A stretch of DNA of 64,000 nt from assembly GCF_001625195.1 (NCBI RefSeq), contig NC_054389.1, positions 10,722,520-10,786,519 of the forward strand. Direction: 5' to 3'. Both the position numbers and the translations under genes were made by a program. The notes under the pieces are model-generated. The model was given only the letters and a program-made list of their open reading frames with translations. It did not search any database and was not told the DNA's origin. Each line of letters opens with the position of its first letter. The stretch's first letter is position 1. Source of the stretch: Drechmeria coniospora. Its lineage: Eukaryota > Ascomycota > Sordariomycetes > Hypocreales > Ophiocordycipitaceae. Shown one piece after another: positions 24,218-35,600 of this stretch.

Positions 24218-27200
24218 ATGGCTGACGACAAGGTCGGCGCCCCGGCGCTCGACACCACCATCGAGTCGGGCAACTTTGACGAGAAGAAGGCGCAACAGCA
24301 GCAGGCTGCCGAGCAGGCGCCGCCCAAGAAGGTGGCGGCCGTCGAGGACGACGACGATGATGACGAGGACATCGATGCCCTGATCGAGGATCTCGAATCC
24401 CAGGATGGCCACGGCATCGAGGAGGAGGAGGAGGAGGGCACCCCCGGCGGCGGCCGCGTCGTCCCCGAGGACATGCTCCAGACGGACAGCCGCGTCGGTC
24501 TCACCGAGGCCGAGGTCGTCGCCCGCCGCCGCAAGTACGGCCTGAACCAGATGAAGGAGGAGAAGGAGAACCTCATCCTCAAGTTCTTCTCCTACTTTGT
24601 CGGTCCCATCCAGTTCGTCATGGAGGTGAGTTTTGCTTTTTCCTTCCTTTTCCCGCCATTGTGCCACGAGCCCCACCTGTTTTTTTCTCTCTCTGTTTCT
24701 GTCGCTACTGGCATGCGTTCGCTCGCTCGCTCGCTCACTCGCTCCCCCGCCGCACCTGCGGCCGCCCTGTGCCCGCCACGGTGCGATGGGTGTGCGTGTG
24801 CGTGTGCGTGTGCGAGTGCGGGTGCGCTGCGGCGGCTCGCTACCGGCCCACGAGCCCGCCTGTTTTTTTCGCCCATTGTTTTGCTTGTGGCCTGTATTTT
24901 TTTTTTCGCGCGTTTTTTTTCCACCAGATTGCGTGCCCCACACGAGCTCGCTGGCGGGAGTGGGTCGCCGAGGCAATTGGCTTACGACACTGGCTGGCTC
25001 GCTGTGGGGGCGCCCGATTCATCCGACGCACGCCCTGTTGCCAGACGTCCGCGCCCGGCAGTCGCCAGTCCGGGCACGCTTGCCATTCGGTCCCCATTCG
25101 GCCCCAATCCGTCGGGCAGCCCCGGATAGGTCTAGCGACCCCCAGGGCACCCCTGCCCCGCCTCGGGCTCGGCCGCCGATTGATTCGACGCACCCTTCCT
25201 TTGCCCTGCTTGCACCTTTTCCCGAGCACCATTTTCCGGTGCTCGCCCGTCCGCTCGCTCGCCTTGCCTCATTCGCAACCCAACCCTCTGTCTGCCATGG
25301 CCGCGCGCTAACCTTGTCCCGCCCCTAGGCTGCCGCCGTCCTCGCCGCCGGTCTCGAGGACTGGGTCGATTTCGGTGTCATCTGCGCTCTGCTCCTGCTC
25401 AACGCCTGCGTCGGCTTCATCCAGGAGTTCCAGGCTGGTTCCATCGTCGAGGAGCTGAAGAAGACGCTCGCCCTCAAGGCCGTCGTCCTCCGTGACGGCA
25501 CCCTCAAGGAGATCGAGGCCCCCGAGGTCGTCCCCGGTGACATCCTGCAGGTGGAGGAGGTGAGAAGCACATCCCCCGCGGCGCACTCGACGCCCCCTCC
25601 CCGGCGCCATCGAGTCGATGCTGACGAGCGCCCCCCCCCAGGGTACGATCATCCCCGCCGACGGCCGCATCGTCACCGAAGATGCTTTCCTCCAGGTCGA
25701 CCAGTCCGCCATCACTGGTGAGTCGCTTGCCGTCGACAAGCACAAGGGCGACAACTGCTTCGCCTCGTCGGCCGTGAAGCGTGGCGAGGCTTTCGTCATC
25801 GTCACCTCGACCGGCGACAACACCTTCGTCGGCCGCGCCGCCGCTCTCGTCTCCCAGTCGGCCGGTGGCACTGGTCACTTCACCGAGGTGCTCAACGGCA
25901 TCGGCACAATCCTCCTCGTCCTCGTCATCGCCACCCTCCTCGTCGTCTGGATCTCCTCCTTCTACCGCTCCAACCCCATCGTCGACATCCTGCGCTTCAC
26001 CCTGGCCATCACCATCGTCGGCGTCCCCGTCGGTCTCCCCGCCGTCGTCACCACCACCATGGCCGTCGGCGCCGCCTACCTCGCCAAGAAGCAGGCCATC
26101 GTCCAGAAGCTGTCGGCCATCGAGTCCCTCGCCGGCGTCGAGATCCTCTGCTCCGACAAGACGGGCACCCTGACCAAGAACAAGCTGTCCCTCTCGGAGC
26201 CCTTCACCGTGCCCGGCGTCGACCCCGACGACCTCATGCTCACGGCCTGCCTCGCCGCCTCGCGCAAGAAGAAGGGCATCGACGCCATCGACAAGGCTTT
26301 CCTCAAGGCCCTCAAGTACTACCCCCGCGCCAAGAGTGTCCTGTCCAAGTACAAGGTGCTCGAGTTCCACCCCTTCGACCCCGTCTCCAAGAAGGTGCAG
26401 GCCGTTGTCGAGTCCCCCCAGGGCGAGCGCATCACCTGCGTCAAGGGTGCTCCCCTCTTCGTCCTCAAGACCGTCGAGGAGGACCACCCCATCCCCGAGG
26501 CCATCGACAAGGCGTACAAGAACTGCGTCGCCGAGTTCGCCACCCGTGGCTTCCGCTCCCTCGGTGTCGCCCGCAAGCGCGACGGTGGTGCTTGGGAGAT
26601 TCTCGGCATCATGCCCTGCTCGGACCCTCCCCGCCACGACACGGCCCGCACCATCAACGAGGCCAAGATTCTCGGTCTGTCCATCAAGATGCTGACCGGT
26701 GACGCCGTCGGCATCGCCCGTGAGACGTCGCGCCAGCTCGGTCTCGGCACCAACGTCTACAACGCCGAGCGTCTCGGTCTCGGCGGCGGCGGTGACATGC
26801 CTGGTTCCGAGGTCTACGATTTCGTCGAGGCCGCCGACGGCTTCGCCGAGGTCTTCCCCCAGCACAAGTATGCCGTCGTCGAGATTCTTCAGCAGCGTGG
26901 CTACCTCGTCGCCATGACGGGTGACGGCGTCAACGATGCTCCCTCTCTGAAAAAGGCCGACACCGGCATCGCCGTCGAGGGTGCCTCCGACGCCGCCCGC
27001 TCCGCCGCCGACATTGTCTTTCTCGCCCCCGGCCTGGGTGCCATCATCGACGCCCTCAAGACGTCTCGCCAGATCTTCCACCGCATGTACGCCTACGTCG
27101 TCTACCGTATCGCCCTGTCCCTGCACATGGAGATCTTCCTCGGCCTCTGGATCGCCATCCTCAACCGCAGCTTGAACATTGAGCTCGTCGTCTTCATCGC

Positions 27201-27852
27201 CATCTTCGCCGACGTCGCCACCCTCGCCATCGCCTACGACAACGCTCCCTTCTCGCCCACGCCCGTCAAGTGGAATCTGCCCAAGCTCTGGGGCATGTCT
27301 ATCCTTCTCGGTGTCGTCCTGGCCGTCGGTACCTGGATCGCCCTCACCACCATGTACGTCGGCGGCGAGGACGGCGGTATCGTCCAGAACTTTGGTGACA
27401 TCGATGCCGTCCTCTTCCTCGAGATCTCCCTCACCGAGAACTGGCTCATCTTCATCACCCGCGCCAACGGTCCCTTTTGGTCGTCCATTCCTTCGTGGCA
27501 GCTCAGCGGCGCCGTCTTCATCGTCGACGTCATCGCCACCCTCTTCTGCGTCTTCGGATGGTTCGTCGGCAGCCAGACCAGCATCGTCGCCGTCGTCCGT
27601 ATCTGGATCTTCTCCTTCGGCATCTTCGCCGTCATGGGTGGTCTCTACTACTTCATGCAGGGATCGGCCGGCTTCGACAACCTCATGCACGGCAAGTCGC
27701 CCAAGCGCAACCAGAAGCAGCGATCGCTGGAAGACTTTGGTACGTTTCCCACCACCCCCTGACCCCTCGTGCGGCAGCCGTTCCGTGTGCTGACTCTCGT
27801 CGCAGTTGTCTCCCTCCAGCGTGTGTCCACCCAGCACGAGAAGTCGCAGTAA
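24218..27852 (+). CDS. pma1: plasma membrane H+-ATPase (P3A-type)
   Basis: Pumps protons out of the cell at the expense of ATP, setting membrane potential and cytoplasmic pH. Four exons: 24218-24625, 25329-25559, 25642-27739 and 27806-27852, giving 927 residues, the usual length. The N-terminus is acidic ([18 protein letters not shown]). The phosphorylation motif [15 protein letters not shown] carries the catalytic Asp. The nucleotide-binding and hinge motifs [19 protein letters not shown] and [23 protein letters not shown] are intact. Membrane helices flank them (for example [19 protein letters not shown] and the C-terminal set). The C-terminal regulatory tail ends [13 protein letters not shown], matching the Ser/Thr-containing autoinhibitory tail of fungal Pma1. 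The first intron is 703 nt with simple repeats, much longer than the other introns here. Strong codon bias leaves a long stop-free antisense frame, which is not a gene. Confidence 0.97.
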
Positions 27853-28559
27853 AATATGGCGCTCTCTAGTACATACCCGCACGGCTAAACGCCATGCCCA
27901 TTTCGTCTTCACCATGTTTAAATTGCATTGTACGAGTCTCGGCTGAGCACCGTCGCGTTTCTGGTGTGATGAGGGGGCAACTTTTCATATACCTACCTAG
28001 ACATTGTCTCTTTAAGACGACCAAACTAATAAAGAAGTAAAAATACTCTCTCCCTTCTGTCGACTGAGTGCTCGTCGCACGTAGTTTTGTTCCGAGCCTC
28101 GGGAAGCGGTACCAGGCAGCGAGCAAACCGTTGTAATTGCTTTTGGTGGCAGCACCTGGAACCGACCAACCCTGTGTTGTCTGTTGATGATGCTGCCGTT
28201 GCCGTTGGCCGTCCGCTCTCTGCACGACTCGTCCGTGGTAGCACCCAGCATACCCTCGCTCCGTAGCGTTGCTCCTCGCCACCAGTGGTCACACCTGATG
28301 ATCCCGGCTTCGTTGGTGTGACGTGGTGGCATGTATCGTGTCACGTGATCGACAACGCCCGACGTCATGACGATGCATGGGGCCGTCACATGACCGTTGT
28401 TCCGCTCATTTTTGGATCCCATGCACTCGGTGATCAACCTTTGTCGGAACATGGCACCATGATTATTTGCGTCGCCTGGCTCGAGTGTCTGAGCCTGCCC
28501 TGGCCGGAGAGTCGGAAGCTGCATGCCTTGGTTCGAAACTAGCGTGGGCGCCGAACAAG
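27853..28559. other. intergenic: pma1 3' end and promoter of the WD-repeat gene
   Basis: No coding region is supported. CACGTGAT and TCACATGACC words (about 28340-28400) may be regulatory, but this is not established. Confidence 0.4.
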
Positions 28560-30258
28560 ATGCCGGTCGATCTACCGGGTTACTATTTCGGTGAGTGATG
28601 CGCCCCCTAGTGGCGAACAAGTCTAACGTGACGAACGGTGCGACGCAGATGAGGGGAAGCAAAAGTACTTCAAGATTGAAAAAACGCATACGGCGCCGCC
28701 TTCGGTCGCGTGGTCATCGGACGCCGTCAGGAAACGGAAGCTCGAGGACTCGGCGAGGAGGGCGGCACGGGAACGGTCCCGCCTCCTCCGGAACCATGTG
28801 AAGAGGCATCCGTTTCGCCGCAGCATCGTCGACTCCGGCCTCTTCGCGCGCGAGATGGAGGTGCGGAGCGTCGCCGAGCATGGCTACGGCAGGGAGATGG
28901 ACGGCGATCTGGGCGCAGCCGCGTGGGCCGGCGGCGCCGTCGACAAGGGTCATGTGCCGTTCGCGCCGAGCTTTGCACGGACAAGGGTCGCCAACATGCC
29001 ATGTTTCTACGTCGGTGGCGAGGACGAAAAGACAGGCCTCGGGGTGGCATATGCCTGTGGGTGTCCCGTCCTCGGCGTCTGCGGTGTGGTGAGTGCTAAT
29101 TCATGGACGGCCGAGCGCAGCGTTGGATGAGGAAACGCTCGTCGGCAGCTACATCTCCACCGACGACAATGACAGGTACGCCGTCTCGCTTCTGTGGCCG
29201 TCGCATGGCAGGATTTGACGGCGCCTGCAGAATCACATTTGACAAGGCTCGCCCTGGCACGCTCGAACGAGGGCTGTCCTTTCGCACCGAGATGATTCGA
29301 TGCTCGCAAATGTCGTCCATCAAATACCACAAACCATCGCACAAGATTCTTCTCACGTCACGAGAGCCCGATCGCAGCTGCGGCCTCTATTTTTTCTCAC
29401 CTCCTCTGTCATCTGCCGATGACGGCCGGCCACACTGGCTACTCGGCGAAAGTATGCTTTGCTGCCCTCCCTGCACTCTCGATTTCTCTTGCCCCCGTGG
29501 CGGCTGATGCAAGACCAGCAAATCACTACCAGCGTCTTTCCATCCGCCATCGTCTTCGAGACGAATGGCTCGTCCACCAGAGCACGCCTGCACCCTCCTC
29601 GTCCGACCTCCTCTGCGTCATCGGAACCAACGCGGGCCTCTTGCGGGTTCGAAACAACGAAACCATGGCCTGGATCGCGCCGCAAAACGCGCCCAAGGAT
29701 ATGCACCTGCCGCAGGAAATATTCGACCAGGACTTTCAGCAGTCGAATCACAACATCCTTCTCGCCGGCGGCCGCCAGCCACGGCTGTGGATGACGGACC
29801 TCAGGACGCCCGAGACGGAATGGATGTACATCCATCACGCGAGTTCCATTGCACGCCTCCGAAGCGTCAACGAACACCAAATTCTTGTCGCGGGCCTGCA
29901 GAGTAGCATGGCATTGTATGACATGCGCTTCTTCGGCAGGAAGCCGAATGGCGTCAAGCCGCTCCTTCGTTTCCCGGCCTACCGCAATGCGGCTCATTTC
30001 CACATGGGCTGGGATGTAAGCAGGGAGCTGAACGTCGTGGCCGCGGGCCATGACGACGGCACCGTGAAGCTCTTCTCGCTGCGCTCTGGCAGGATGCTGC
30101 CGAGCCCGAGGCTGGAGCGCATCAGGACCGAAACGCCGGTTCGTGCGATCATGTTCCAGCGGATGCCGTGGGAGAAAATGCCGAGCCTGTTTGTGGGGGA
30201 GGGAGCATCGTTGAAGAAATTTTCCTTTGGCGCGGCGGACATTGACGATGAGGCATGA
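28560..30258 (+). CDS. WD-repeat protein similar to DCAF4/WDR21
   Basis: Predicted beta-propeller, probably a substrate receptor for CUL4-DDB1 ubiquitin ligase if the DCAF4 resemblance holds (inference). Proposed exons: 28560-28590, 28649-29083, 29121-29175, 29231-29451 and 29519-30258, which sum to an intact frame of 493 residues. The start MPVDLPGYYFDEGKQKYFKIE matches the conserved LPG(F/Y)YYD..KxxYFxI opening of DCAF4. A basic coiled stretch (RKRKLEDSARRAARERSR) follows, then propeller strands such as HNILLAGGRQPRLWMTDLR, HQILVAGLQSSMALYDMRF and VVAAGHDDGTVKLFSLRSG. The second intron is the weak point: the strong donor GTGAGT at 29089 breaks the frame, whereas a weak donor GTGTGG at 29084 with the acceptor at 29120 keeps it. 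A donor at 29061 with an acceptor at 29115 also works. Confidence 0.75.
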
Positions 30259-31120
30259 TGGCCCGTGTTGCCATCGGTACCCAAATGGCACGCCATCGTT
30301 TATACTTTGTGAGCAGGCAGGGACGATACTACGCCTGCCTGCTGCTGTCCCAAGTCTGCAGTGTCGTTGATACCAAGGTTCGTGCCATACTTTCCTCGGC
30401 ACGGGTGCTGATGGGGATGAAGCTCGAACCGCTGCGAGGCAGCCGACCAGCCGACCTCTCCCTGCACAGGGAGCAGCGGTGATGGCCACTACATGAAATT
30501 CACATGGTCTGTATGTTGCAGACCCGATGCATAATCTTTGGACGGCGGGAATATCATGGCACATCTTCGTTCCGCTGGGAGCACATGCTTGCTGGCAGTT
30601 GATGCTAGGCACCCGAAGCAGCAGCCAGCGGAGCGCAATGCATGACGCAACATGACTAACGGCGTGCGGTGTGTGATTCAATGCACTCACTCGTGAGAAA
30701 GGGATGGATGATAACCTGGTTATCTGGCATCAAGATGTGATGGCAACATCCGTTTGGTGGTGAATATCCGTATTTGGCAAGGCGCGAGGCTGTCATGTTC
30801 CAGGGGCTTATGACGTAATATGTCTACGCTGAGTGGCGTCGACATATATTCCACGCCTGAATGCTGGGTACAGTCAGCACAGCACATCAATATACATCAA
30901 CTTCTCATCCGTCCTCCGCTTGACTTCAACATCGTCATCAAATCATCCAGCATCATGCCAAGCGTGCACGGCAACTTGTCGTCCCTGTAGGATACGGCCC
31001 GAGAGACAACCTGCGGGAGTGCACGCGCCAGCCATAGTCATACCCAGGCCTGGTATCTGGTCGGAGATGGATACAGATCGCTTCAGCACTCGGTGTTGCG
31101 TAGCATCGACCGAGAGAGCC
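30259..31120. other. intergenic with promoter of the next gene
   Basis: No gene is supported. A TATA-like CATATATT at 30843-30850 lies ~275 bases before the ATG at 31121 and is followed by a CA/TC-rich leader, consistent with a promoter for the downstream gene. Confidence 0.45.
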
Positions 31121-32268
31121 ATGGAGGAGCAAGGATCTGAACCGCCCCCTTATCCGGAGCCGCCCCCCTACCCCGGCTCGACACAGGCCGACGAGGCAGA
31201 AGACCTCGGGACGCAGACGCTCTACATCCTCCACCGCTTCATCCGCGTTGGCAGCCCCCAAGGACCGGCTCTGTACGAACTCTCCCACCACATCGACTTC
31301 CTGACCGAGTCCGAACACAAGGTTGTCATGGAAAGGATACAGTACGGTCATCGAACAGGTGTCCCGCGTGCCCACCCGCTGAAACGGCCCATGTTCGAGC
31401 TCCACCATCACAAGGCGTGGGAGTTTCCCATGTTCCCCTACCAAGCCGAGGCCCAGTCGCGCACCGCACCGCCGCCGATGGGCATAGACAGAGCCGGCCA
31501 CCGGTTTATGGGAAGTCAGAACTATCAGATATACCGGGGGCGGTGGGGGTCGGATAAGCGGCTCTACAAGACCGACCAGCTTGTCTTCGAGGTCGGGCCG
31601 TCCAAAGAGAGTAGACGGCGAGGCGGCTCCAGTGACGGCTCCGGTGCTGTCTGGGAATGGACCGATCGGAGTGGCGTGCTGCTGGCGAGGGAGCTGGTGC
31701 AAGATGGCATTATGCGCTTGGAGTGGGCGGTCGATGTGCCCGCACAGCAGCGAGATGCTCTTGCTGCTGCCTGGGTGCTGCGCATCTGGATGGTCGAGCA
31801 TGCTGCACCGAGAGAGGGGCTCAGGAACAGAGGTATGTTTGCGCCAGTGACGGTTGAGAGAGAGGGGGGGAGAGGAGAGATTGAGAAACGGATGCTGATG
31901 AATGTGACATTCTCTAGCACGTCGGGTCATGAGCCGCCACAATCGAGATACACAACTGATGGCCTCGTAAGTACATAAAGCGATGGGCATTCGAGACTCG
32001 GGCTAACAGAGTCATGTCTTCTCAGAGCCTTCAATTCCGGCATGCTGGGCAGTGCGGTCTAGCTCGCTTCAGAACCTCCCTGTTTACAAACGCATTTGTC
32101 CAGGAATGCTGGCGAGTCCCGCAGACTTCGAACGAGAACGGTTCCTCATGCCGCTGCCTGGTCTACTCAAAGTTTCGATTCAACACTGCTCCTCCTCGGC
32201 CGAGTCGCCAGTTCGCGAATGCAACCGGTCCATCCATCAACTCCGTTCGGAGGAACGAAATCGACTAG
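31121..32268 (+). CDS. unrecognised fungal protein with PPPYP-rich N-terminus
   Basis: I do not recognise a named domain. The frame opens MEEQGSEPPPYPEPPPYPGS, a Pro/Tyr segment with two PPxY-type motifs that could bind WW domains. A compact region (about residues 25-250) follows, with YILHRF, GPALYELSHHIDFL, YQIYRGRW and LRIWMVEH, which looks like a folded beta-rich domain shared by many lineage-wide fungal hypothetical proteins. The start is chosen for its good context (GCCATGGAG) and typical N-terminus; an in-frame upstream ATG at 31067 would add 18 residues. The 3' end is uncertain: reading straight through stops at 31978, but GTAAGT at 31967, GCTAAC and CTCAG at 32025 make a convincing 59-nt intron that extends the frame to 32268 (about 362 residues). 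It may belong to the flank of the NRPS cluster, but nothing in it shows that. Confidence 0.6.
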
Positions 32269-32639
32269 CGCTCCATTTTGCTCCCTTTGCTACATCGTCA
32301 TATCTCATCGTCGGCCGAGCCATGCATCATGAATGACTACAAGGACCTTCCTTCTGGGGATCGGCCAACGATTCAGACCTACCGTTTAGGGATTCGACCC
32401 TCAGGCTTCACAGAGGCGATGGCGGATGCCGCGGATGTACGCCGCAACAATCTTGAGCGTTCAAGTACTCCCTACTTCATACTTGTACAAGGCAAACTGA
32501 GCAGTGCGAATCCTATCGCGGTAAATCTACCATGCAATCGTCGGATGTCAACTTTAAACCTTGCCCTGCCATGCAATCCTTCTATTCCTTAAGACTTTAC
32601 AGCGGGAAGATGGGAGCTACGCCGAGTCATCTTTAGATG
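32269..32639. other. intergenic, convergent gene ends
   Basis: Nothing recognisable is present between the 3' end of the unrecognised gene and the stop of the large NRPS on the opposite strand. Confidence 0.4.
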
Positions 32640-35600
32640 TCACTCGTCCTCCACTGGAAGTGTCCAGGAGGAGATGGCAACTGCGGGATTCGCGATGGCG
32701 CGCTCTAGCACTGTACGAAAGACCGACAGCATATTCTCGACGGTTTTGGGATGATAAAGATCGGTCGAGAAGATGGCATTTCCTTGCAGCCCGTCATCCT
32801 CTTGGTAAAGGTGAAACTCGAGGTCGAACCTTGAGGTTACGGCCATGGGAATCGGGATTGTCTCCATCCCTTCCAACGAAAATTGACCCAAGTCTTTGCG
32901 GGTGTGAACGGCAAAAATGATCTGAAACAGCGGGTGGCGAGACAAGTCTGAGTTCGCTTGCAGCCGACTGGCGATGCGTTCAAAGGGAACGTCCTGGTTG
33001 CTAAACGAGGCGATGGTTGTTGCCTCGACACGGCGAACGAGCTCCTCGAACGAATCACCCTTCTCCACCTTGATTCGAATACCCTGGAGGTTGACCAAGG
33101 GACCCATGAGGTCTCGGACTTCCCACCGGGTGCGGTTGGCATTCGACGTCCCGATGGTCGCATCCGACTCATCGCTGAGAAGATAATGCGTGACCCTGAA
33201 CGCAGCGAGGAGGAAGACGAAGAGAGTTACCTCGCGAGATTTTCGAAACCCGTTCAGTTGGTGGAAGAGGGGACCGCTGATCCTAACTTCCTGCCCGTCC
33301 GTACGTCCGGAGAGGGTTGTCGGCCGAGGCTTGTCGCACGGAATCTCGGCCGGCCGACTTGAACGGAGCTGCTCCGCCCAGTATCCCAACTGGCGCTTGT
33401 GGGTATGCTCCTGCAGTCGTTGCCAGGTGGAATAGTCGCCGTACTGAATGGGCAGAGCGTCGACTTCCGCAAGAGGGTCGTCCTGGTGGATGGTGGCCGA
33501 GTAGAAAAGCGTGAGCTCTCTGCGGAAGACGTCCGCGGACCATCCGTCCGACACCATCGGGTGCATGACGATGAGGCAAACGTACTCTTCCTGGCCGAGA
33601 CTGTAGAGAGTCACTCTCCAGCCGGGTTCAGTTTCGAGATCTATGGGAAGCATCCGCAGTTGTTGCAGAATGTCCTCAAGCCTTCCCCTCTCTTCATGCC
33701 GAGATGATGAGGGCGAAGAAGATGTATCCATGTCAACAATGTGCAGTTGCCCAGATTCAACATCACTAATGCGCTGCTTGTGGACACCGTCGTCCGTCGC
33801 GAATGTCGTCCGGAGGATCTCATGCCGGCGATTTAACGCCAGCAGCGCCTTGTTCAGCGCGACGGGTTGCAGAGGTCCTCGCATTCGCACCGCCCACGCC
33901 GTCTGCTGGACGAACCGGGGCTGTTGGTGTCGCAAGAGCCACAGGCGTTCCTGGGCGATTGATTGTTCGATGAAGCCGCGCCGCGAAAGCCTCGGAATCG
34001 TGCTAGAGCTTTCCACATCGATCGCAGGGCTAGCACAATCAGCGAGACTCGCGTGACTGGCGAGTCCAGCGAGAGTTGGACAACGAAAGATGTCGGCAAC
34101 CGTCAGTCTCAGGCCGATCTTTCGTGCCTCAGAGGCCATTTTCATGGCAGAAATAGAGCTGCCACCCAAGGCAATGAAACTATCATCTGCCCCGATGTGC
34201 GAGGGATCGATGCCGAGAACTTGAGCCCATACGGCTTGGATCTGCCGTTCAACAAGCGATTCCACCTCACGTCTGGAGTTTCGACAAAAGTCTTGCAGCG
34301 TGGACAGGCTCCATTTCGTAAAGTCGCCACAGAGCTTGTGCAGAGATTTTCGGTTCGTCTTGCCCGTGGGCGTCAGGGGCAGTTGCCGTAGTTGAAGGAA
34401 TACGGAGGGAATCATGTAGCCTGGCAGATGCTCCGCCAATCGAGCCCGAATCTCGGACGAGACAAGGTAGGGTCTGCACTTGGACGGATCCGAATCTGCT
34501 ATCGCGTTCGAGTCTTCGATCTGAAGGAATGCCACCAGCATGGGCGTTTGGGCCTCGTTCGTCGCCGAGACGAGTTCGACGGTCACCTGCTTTGCGGATT
34601 TTACACAATGTTGGACCCAGTGCTCGATATCTCCGAGCTCGACCCTCTGACCATGGATCTTGACTTGAGTATCCTTGCGGCTGATAAAATTGAGACTGCC
34701 ATCATCGTTGTATCGGACGAGGTCTCCAGTTTTGTAGAGCCGACCGCGTCTGCCAGGGACACCAGCCCCCCCCCGCACCAGCCAGGCTGGATCCTGGATG
34801 AAAGCCTTTGCCGTCGCTTCCGCATCGTTCAAATATCCGCATCCGACAAGGGGCCCCTCCAGCAGAAGCTCGCCAGTGTGCCCTGGCGGGAGCAGAGTAT
34901 TATGGTTACTTGGATCGACGACCCAAGTCACCGTACCTGCTCCCTTTCCGACGTGTATGGCTCCCTGAGGGCTCGAAGACTGTCCGTTGATGGTGCTGAT
35001 GTTGCACTCGGCAGGTCCGTACGCGTTGATGACGCGAACCCTGTCCCACCACGGCATCACATCCTCAACTCTGACAGCTTCTCCGCTAAGTATGAGAGTC
35101 TTCAGGCACGGTACCGTGGCTGGATCGATGAGACGTGCCACCGAAGGAGTAAGATTGGCAATGGTGGTTTCCATTTGCATCATGGCATGAGCAATGTTGC
35201 TCCTGCGATCATCTTCTGATGGGATGCATAAACATCCACCCGAGATGAGAGTGGCAAAGACGTTGTGCACCGAAACGTCGAAGGCGTAGGATGCAAAGTC
35301 GAACACGAGAGAGTCTTGAGTAAAACCGAGAAGATGCAGTTGATGCTTGAGATTAGCGCAGTAGTTTTGGTGCGAGATGACAACCCCTTTCGGCTTGCCC
35401 GTTGTGCCGGAGGTAAAAAGGACCACCATTGTTGATGCCGACGTAGGGGACTCCGCGAAGTCGACTCTGGAAGGTCGCGGCGGAGTGGTGACGTTGATAA
35501 ACTGCGCTGCCCCTGGGGTGAATTGAATTATCTGTCCCGATAGTTGGAATGAGAGTTTCGCGGTGGCGGGAGAGCACAAGATGTTTTTTGCAGCCAGTTG

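Noticed and set aside
25504..27915. 803-codon minus-strand open frame opposite the H+-ATPase
   Set aside because: It mirrors a highly expressed gene with strong GC3 codon bias, which removes stops in the antisense frame. The translation is Asp/Gly/Glu-rich with no domain. Similar shadows lie opposite citrate synthase (2435-3496 plus) and the acyl-CoA synthetase (57025-58884 plus).
28525..28560. tRNA B-box-like GGTTCGAAAC
   Set aside because: No matching acceptor or anticodon stems around it; the sequence is directly upstream of the WD-repeat start codon.
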